From Hyphomicrobiales bacterium (GTDB lineage Bacteria > Pseudomonadota > Alphaproteobacteria > Rhizobiales > Beijerinckiaceae): DNA of 36,941 nt. How positions within the stretch are numbered: the first letter of the stretch is position 1; each line of letters starts with the position of its first letter. A program made the translations under genes and the position numbers. Shown piece after piece: positions 33,129 to 36,941 of this stretch. The stretch spans positions 1 to 36,941 of the forward strand of contig JAQGKD010000092.1 in NCBI GenBank assembly GCA_028290285.1, given 5' to 3'. Under the pieces are notes generated by a model, which was not told the origin of the DNA, did not search any database, and saw nothing but the letters and a program-made list of their open reading frames with translations.

Positions 33129-33956
33129 GTGAGCGCAGACCAGATTACGATTACACCTTCATCGCCCCATGTCGGCGCCGAGATCGGAAACATCGATCTG
33201 ACACGGCCGCTCAGTGACGAGCAGAGGCGCGATGTCCACGCTGCGTTCCTGAAATACGGCGTCATCTTCTTCCGCGACCAGGCCATCAGCTTCGAAGACC
33301 AGATGCGTCTCGCGGGTTACTTTGGCCATGTGCATATTCACGTGGGCGGCGCGGGAACGGCGTCGAAGCCTGCGGAAGGTTTTCCGGCGATCCGTCTTCA
33401 GCATTTCGACGCGAGTTCCAAGCGGATTTCCGGCGAGGTCTGGCATTCGGATCAGAGCTGCGCGGACATTCCGCCGACGGGATCGATCCTGATCCAGAAG
33501 GTTCTCCCGCCCGATGGCGGCGGCGACACGCTCTTTGCCAGCGCCTATGCCGCCTACGACGCGCTCTCGACGCAGATGAAGGCATTCCTCGATCCGCTCA
33601 CGGCAGAGCATGACGGCGCCAAGCTGTTCGACAAGGGCACGCCGACGGTTTACCCGCAGGCCGTGCATCCTGTCGTGGTGACGCATCCCGAAACCGGCCG
33701 CAAGCTGCTGTTCGTCAATGCGGGCTTCACGACGCGCATCGTGGAACTGGCCCGCGATGAGAGCGATGCCGTCCTGAATTTCCTCTTCGCCCATATCGCC
33801 AAGCCGCATTGGCAGATGCGCTTCCGCTGGCGCGAGAATTCGGTCGCGTTCTGGGACAATCGCTGCACGCAGCATTTCGCGATCTGGGATTATTGGCCCA
33901 ACGTGCGCTCGGGCTATCGCGTCCAGTTCGAAGGCGAGGCGCGCCCCGTCCGGTAG
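33129..33956 (+). CDS. TauD/TfdA-family Fe(II)/2-oxoglutarate dioxygenase
   Basis: A 275-residue dioxygenase. The iron ligands are His106 and Asp108 (WHSD) and His249 (TQHFAIWDY); Arg260 or Arg264 in RSGYRV would bind 2-oxoglutarate. The first part, GAEIGNIDLTRPLSDEQR, and AFLKYGVIFFRDQ are typical of TauD. Relatives hydroxylate taurine, alkylsulfonates, sulfate esters or 2,4-D and release sulfite, sulfate or a phenol; the distal region differs enough that the substrate stays open. GTG 33129 has GGGAG about eight bases upstream. It lies 98 bases after the ATPase gene and ends at a strong terminator, so it closes the importer operon. Confidence 0.92.
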   Translation: MSADQITITPSSPHVGAEIGNIDLTRPLSDEQRRDVHAAFLKYGVIFFRDQAISFEDQMRLAGYFGHVHIHVGGAGTASKPAEGFPAIRLQHFDASSKRISGEVWHSDQSCADIPPTGSILIQKVLPPDGGGDTLFASAYAAYDALSTQMKAFLDPLTAEHDGAKLFDKGTPTVYPQAVHPVVVTHPETGRKLLFVNAGFTTRIVELARDESDAVLNFLFAHIAKPHWQMRFRWRENSVAFWDNRCTQHFAIWDYWPNVRSGYRVQFEGEARPVR

Positions 33957-34000
33957 GCGCGCGAACGTCCTGCAGCTGAAGTTTCATGATGGTGAGAAAG

Positions 34001-34027
34001 CGGCGGCTCATGAGCCGCCGTTTTTTT
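34001..34027 (+). terminator. Strong rho-independent terminator after the TauD-like gene
   Basis: Perfect palindromic stem CGGCGGCTCATGAGCCGCCG at 34001-34020 followed by seven T residues, 45 bases after the dioxygenase stop. It marks the right end of the sulfur-type regulon. Confidence 0.93.
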
Positions 34028-34164
34028 GCAGCGCCCGCCTGGTTTCCTGCGGGAAGGGCGAGGTTGAAGCCTCCCTGGCCGCGACGTTCTCGGAAGTGTT
34101 TGTGCTGTGCGCGGCGAGAAGGCGCTGGACCCGAGGACGCAGATGGTCCTGCAAGAGTCGTGAG

Positions 34165-34174
34165 CCCCCCCCCC
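34165..34174. repeat. Run of ten C in an intergenic region
   Basis: Ten consecutive C lie in the 248-base gap between the TauD-like gene and the next minus-strand gene, close to CCCCGGGGGG at 34184. Such runs slip easily; here it is outside any supported gene and could take part in a GC hairpin after the minus-strand gene. Confidence 0.6.
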
Positions 34175-34204
34175 GTAGACCAGCCCCGGGGGGCGTGTAA
34201 AGCG

Positions 34205-34552
34205 TCAGACGCGCGAGAGCGCTTCATCCGCCTCGCGGAGCAGGGTGGCGCGCTTCATGTAGATGAAGGCCATGCCGATCAGGCCGAGCAAGACCGTGCC
34301 CAAGCCCAGGAGGCCCTGCACGCTGCCAAAACCGATGTTGGTGTAGAGTGCGCCGCCAAGCAGCGCCAGGCCGGTCACCATGACAGCGACGCAGCTGAAC
34401 CGAAGGTCCGCAAGCTTGTTGGCGCGACGCGCGCGCGAAGCGGCGTGCTCTTCCGGCGTTGAGATCGCACTGACCTCGACGCTGGTTTCCATCTTGCGTT
34501 TGAAGTCCGGGCCCATGATGGCGAGAAGGTCAGTATCCGACAGAACAGCCAT
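34205..34552 (-). CDS. Small two-helix membrane protein, unknown function
   Basis: A 115-residue protein with a soluble N-terminus (SDTDLLAIMGPDFKRKMETS) and two hydrophobic segments (about 54-71 and 77-97, VAVMVTGLALLGGALY and GLLGLGTVLLGLIGMAFIYM). The basic stretch EEHAASRARRANKL precedes the first helix, so the N-terminus is probably cytoplasmic. ATG 34552 has GGAG six bases upstream. No known family recognised. It lies 170 bases downstream of marR on the same strand, and might be in the same transcript. Confidence 0.65.
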   Translation of the reverse strand: MAVLSDTDLLAIMGPDFKRKMETSVEVSAISTPEEHAASRARRANKLADLRFSCVAVMVTGLALLGGALYTNIGFGSVQGLLGLGTVLLGLIGMAFIYMKRATLLREADEALSRV

Positions 34553-34722
34553 TTCCACTCCTTGGTAGCTTTGGCGTAACCATTCCAAGAAGCCTTAAGA
34601 CGGCCTTTGAGGTGCGCATCCAAAAGTTTAAGCTGGCTTTGGTCAGAACACAACCGAAGCAGGGCGGCCCATCTCAGATCGGCGCGACATGACGTGCGGG
34701 CTGCCGCCGAGGTCGCACCAAA

Positions 34723-35169
34723 TCAGGGCGTGTGTGCGCCGATGTTGCGCGCGACCTGTCCAATCAGCCGCATCAGCGTCTCGACCTCGGCGCCGTCGAG
34801 CCCTTCCATGCTGGCGCGGTTCAGTTTGACGACGATCTCGCGCGCGACCGCGTGCCGCTTCTGGCCTTCTTTAGACAGGCGGACATTCCGGAAACGCCGG
34901 TCGGTCTTGTCGCCGACGGATTCAACGAGGCCGAGCTCGGCCATGCGTGCGACGAGCCGACTGACATAGGACCGCTCGAATGCGGTATGGCGGGCGATGT
35001 CGCCGATCGTCGAGGGGCCGCCTTCTGCCAGGCCGTTCAGCACGCGCCACATCGGCGCGGTCAGGCCATAGGGCCGCAGCGCCACGGAAATATTGGCGAG
35101 ATGGCGCTCGACCACATGCGACATGCGGCGGATGGGCCAGTTCACGGAAAGGGGGGCCGAGGACGTCAT
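34723..35169 (-). CDS. MarR-family transcriptional regulator
   Basis: A 148-residue MarR protein with a winged helix at about 40-100: LTAPMWRVLNGLAEGGPSTIGDIARHTAFERSYVSRLVARMAELGLVESVGDKTDRRFRNVRLSKEG. The pattern DxRxxxVxLT appears as DRRFRNVRLS. The outer helices make the dimer. It is divergent from the tripartite-type binding protein with a 95-base intergenic region that holds a 17-base palindrome, so it most likely represses that gene and itself, released by a small aromatic or carboxylic ligand (family knowledge and inference). Confidence 0.93.
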   Translation of the reverse strand: MTSSAPLSVNWPIRRMSHVVERHLANISVALRPYGLTAPMWRVLNGLAEGGPSTIGDIARHTAFERSYVSRLVARMAELGLVESVGDKTDRRFRNVRLSKEGQKRHAVAREIVVKLNRASMEGLDGAEVETLMRLIGQVARNIGAHTP

Positions 35170-35230
35170 GCTTGTTTCTTTACCCGAGGCGATTGACGGA
35201 TCAAGCCCGAGGTATAAGGTGCGTGCTTAA

Positions 35231-35247
35231 GCATGTATATAACATGC
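35231..35247. promoter_or_regulatory. Palindromic operator between marR and the tctC-like gene
   Basis: GCATGT-ATATA-ACATGC is a perfect 6-bp inverted repeat with 5-base spacer, 17 bases in all, the size and shape of a MarR-family operator. It ends 17 bases before the binding-protein ATG and lies about 60 bases from the marR start. A second palindrome GCTTAAGC overlaps its left edge (35225-35232). Confidence 0.65.
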
Positions 35248-35264
35248 ATTCGGGAGAGAGACGC

Positions 35265-36248
35265 ATGACGACCATGGGCAGATTCTCTTTGCGTGCTGCG
35301 ATCGCAGTCTTTGCAGCAATGGCCTGCGGCGCCGGCGCAAGCGCGCAGTCCTACCCCAGCAAGCCGATCCGCATCGTCGTGCCCAGCGCGCCGAGCACGC
35401 CGCCGGACATGGTCAGCCGGATTTTCGCCGCCGAGCTGCAGCGAGCAGAAGGCTGGACTATTTTCGTGGAAAACAAGGCGGGCGGCGCGCAGACGATCGC
35501 GGGCCGCGATGTCGCACAGTCTGCGCCGGACGGCTATTCGATTTTCGCGCCGAGCATGGTGAGCGCGGCGGCGCGCGCGCTGTTGCCCAATTCCAAGCTC
35601 GACATGGAGCGAGATTTCGCGCCCGTCATCAAGGCGAGCGTGTCCTATAATGTGCTGGTCGTGGCGCCGCGCGTCGAGGCGCGCACAATGCAGGAGCTTG
35701 TTGCGCTGGCGCAAAAGAATCCCGGCAAGCTGAATTATTCGTCCGGCGGCTTTGGCACGCCCGCGCACCTCATCGGCGAGCTGTTCAAGCTCGATCGAAA
35801 GATCGAGGCGGTGCACTTGCCCTATCAGCAATTCCCGCAGGCGATTGGCGATCTGCTCGCCGGCGTGAACGACTACATGTTCGTGACGACCTTGCCGGTC
35901 ACGTCGCTGGTGGAGGGCGGGCAATTGCGCGCCTTGGCGGTGACATCTCCCAGGCGGCTCGACGCTTTCAAGAATGTTCCGACCGTCGCCGAACTCGGAT
36001 TTCCGCAGCTGGCGATCGAGGACTGGGTTGGCTTCATGATGCCCTCGAAAACGCCCGACGCTGTGGTCGGGCGCATGAATGCGGCGATGAACAAGGCGCT
36101 GCAAAACGTGGATGTCCGCAAGCAGCTTGCGAGCATCGGCGCAGAGCCGGCGGGCGGGACGCCTGCTGAGTTTGACGCCTTCCTGTCGTCCGAGATCAAG
36201 CTCTGGGACCGCACGGTGAAGGACGCCAACATCAAGCTGCCAAACTAA
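35265..36248 (+). CDS. Tripartite tricarboxylate transporter-type binding protein (Bug/TctC family)
   Basis: A 327-residue periplasmic protein with a signal peptide (about 1-28, cut after ASA before QSYPSKPI). Family marks are YPSKPIRIVVPSAPSTPPDMVSRIF, NKAGGAQTIAGRDVAQSAPDGY, LNYSSGGFGTPAHLIGELFK, HLPYQQFPQAIGDLLAG and AVTSPRRLDAFKNVPTVAELGF. Bug proteins bind carboxylated or aromatic small molecules; many work without cognate membrane genes nearby, and none are seen here. GGGAGAGAG just upstream supports ATG 35265. The neighbouring sulfatase may act on the imported compound. Confidence 0.93.
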   Translation: MTTMGRFSLRAAIAVFAAMACGAGASAQSYPSKPIRIVVPSAPSTPPDMVSRIFAAELQRAEGWTIFVENKAGGAQTIAGRDVAQSAPDGYSIFAPSMVSAAARALLPNSKLDMERDFAPVIKASVSYNVLVVAPRVEARTMQELVALAQKNPGKLNYSSGGFGTPAHLIGELFKLDRKIEAVHLPYQQFPQAIGDLLAGVNDYMFVTTLPVTSLVEGGQLRALAVTSPRRLDAFKNVPTVAELGFPQLAIEDWVGFMMPSKTPDAVVGRMNAAMNKALQNVDVRKQLASIGAEPAGGTPAEFDAFLSSEIKLWDRTVKDANIKLPN

Positions 36249-36265
36249 GCGAAAGTCTTTCAGCG

Positions 36266-36941
36266 ATGGGCGCCGTCAAGAATATCCTGTTCATCATGTG
36301 CGACCAGCTGCGCTGGGATTACCTGTCCTGCACGGGACATGCGCATCTGAAAACGCCGAGCATCGACCGGCTTGCCGCAATGGGTGTGCGGTTTGACAAG
36401 GCCTTTGTGCAATCGCCCGTGTGCGGCCCCTCGCGCGCCTCGTTCTACACCGGGCGCACGGTGTTCTCGCATGGCGCGACGTGGAACTTCGTGCCGCTGC
36501 CCATCGGCGAAATGACGCTTGGCGATTATCTCAAACCCCATGGCGTGCGCGTCGCCGTTGCGGGCAAGACGCATTTTCGCAGCGATGTGGACGGCATGGC
36601 GCGGCTCGGCCTGACGCGCGAGACGGATGTCGGGCTGCTCGTGTCGGAAGGCGGTTTCGAGCCGTGGGAGCGTGACGACGGCGAGCATCCCGATCAGCTG
36701 GTGTCACCGGATCTGCCTTACAATGCTTACCTTCGCGCGCATGGTTATGCGGGCGACAATCCCTGGAATGAATACGCCAACGGCGCGCAGACGCCTGATG
36801 GCGAGCTCGTGTCGGGCTGGAACATGCGCAACGCGCGCCTGCCAGCGCGCGTCAAGGAAGAGCATTCGGAGACGGCCTACATCACCAACCGCGCGATGGA
36901 CTTCATGCGCGAGGCTGGCGACCAGCCGTGGCTGATGCACC
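36266..36941 (+). CDS. Sulfatase-family hydrolase, 5' part
   Basis: The first 225 residues of an alkaline-phosphatase-superfamily sulfatase; the frame is open at the window end. The start region NILFIMCDQLRWDYLS carries a metal-binding Asp (Asp13). Cys53 in PVCGPSRASFYTGR fits the C-x-P-S-R...G consensus that is converted to formylglycine, so a sulfatase-type nucleophile is expected; a Ser- or Thr-type phosphatase is ruled out. GKTHFRSD supplies a Lys-x-His pair of the active site. No signal peptide is seen, so it may act in the cytoplasm. It follows the binding-protein stop by 17 bases and is likely co-transcribed. Phosphonate monoester hydrolases and choline-sulfatase-like enzymes share these motifs, so the exact ester is open. 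Confidence 0.9.
   Translation, partial: MGAVKNILFIMCDQLRWDYLSCTGHAHLKTPSIDRLAAMGVRFDKAFVQSPVCGPSRASFYTGRTVFSHGATWNFVPLPIGEMTLGDYLKPHGVRVAVAGKTHFRSDVDGMARLGLTRETDVGLLVSEGGFEPWERDDGEHPDQLVSPDLPYNAYLRAHGYAGDNPWNEYANGAQTPDGELVSGWNMRNARLPARVKEEHSETAYITNRAMDFMREAGDQPWLMH

Noticed and set aside
1..36941. tRNA, rRNA, CRISPR arrays, transposases or phage genes
   Set aside because: None was seen by eye on either strand; the remnant-rich middle region has no visible insertion-sequence ends or target duplications.

Overview
The window is high-GC DNA from an alphaproteobacterium, most likely of the order Hyphomicrobiales (Rhizobiales). This rests on the protein families seen: a Crp/Fnr regulator of the Rhizobiales type, DUF2243, DUF6894, DUF892 and DUF4142 stress proteins, and a caa3-like oxidase operon next to a quinoprotein-dehydrogenase-associated binding protein. 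A genus cannot be named from the sequence alone. No rRNA, tRNA, CRISPR array or insertion sequence was seen.

Region 1 (1-6069, plus strand) is a tightly overlapping respiratory operon. It holds the end of a MoxJ-like quinoprotein-associated periplasmic binding protein, a lipoprotein cytochrome c, oxidase subunit II with a fused cytochrome c domain, subunit I, subunit III, a small membrane protein, a CtaG-type assembly factor and a second small cytochrome c. Electrons from a PQQ alcohol/methanol dehydrogenase, probably encoded just upstream, could pass through these cytochromes to this dedicated oxidase. Subunit I keeps all metal ligands but appears to lack the acidic residue at the D-channel entrance and the K-channel lysine.

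Region 2 (about 6.1-21.3 kb) is a loosely packed accessory stretch. It has DUF2243, a Crp/Fnr regulator with a small partner gene, a polysaccharide set on the minus strand (ABC exporter, clan-A glycoside hydrolase, glycosyltransferase, UDP-galactopyranose mutase), a short-chain dehydrogenase, a manganese catalase, DUF6894, RidA, NUDIX and CBS-domain proteins. Between them lie decayed genes: remnants of DUF4142, DUF892, a nitroreductase and a CapA-like polyglutamate-synthesis protein. A minus-strand terminator with no gene in front of it points to a possible small RNA near 7.1-7.4 kb.

Region 3 (21,269-33,956) is the most coherent and most interesting part: a divergent regulon around an Lrp/AsnC regulator. 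Leftward run an Arg-type cysteine dioxygenase, ferredoxin-NADP reductase, a fused 5-oxoprolinase/hydantoinase, a fumarate-reductase-like flavoprotein, an orphan [2Fe-2S] protein and a YeiH-type exporter. Rightward run the regulator, a SsuABC/TauABC-like importer and a TauD-like dioxygenase, closed by a strong terminator. The gene content suggests uptake and breakdown of a cyclic or gamma-glutamyl cysteine derivative or other organosulfur compound, with removal of the released sulfur oxyanion. The substrate is unknown. The AT-rich hexamer ATTTTC/GAAAAT recurs in both control regions.

Region 4 (33,957-36,941) has a small membrane protein, a MarR regulator, a divergent tripartite-tricarboxylate-type binding protein with a clear palindromic operator between them, and the start of a sulfatase that runs off the window.
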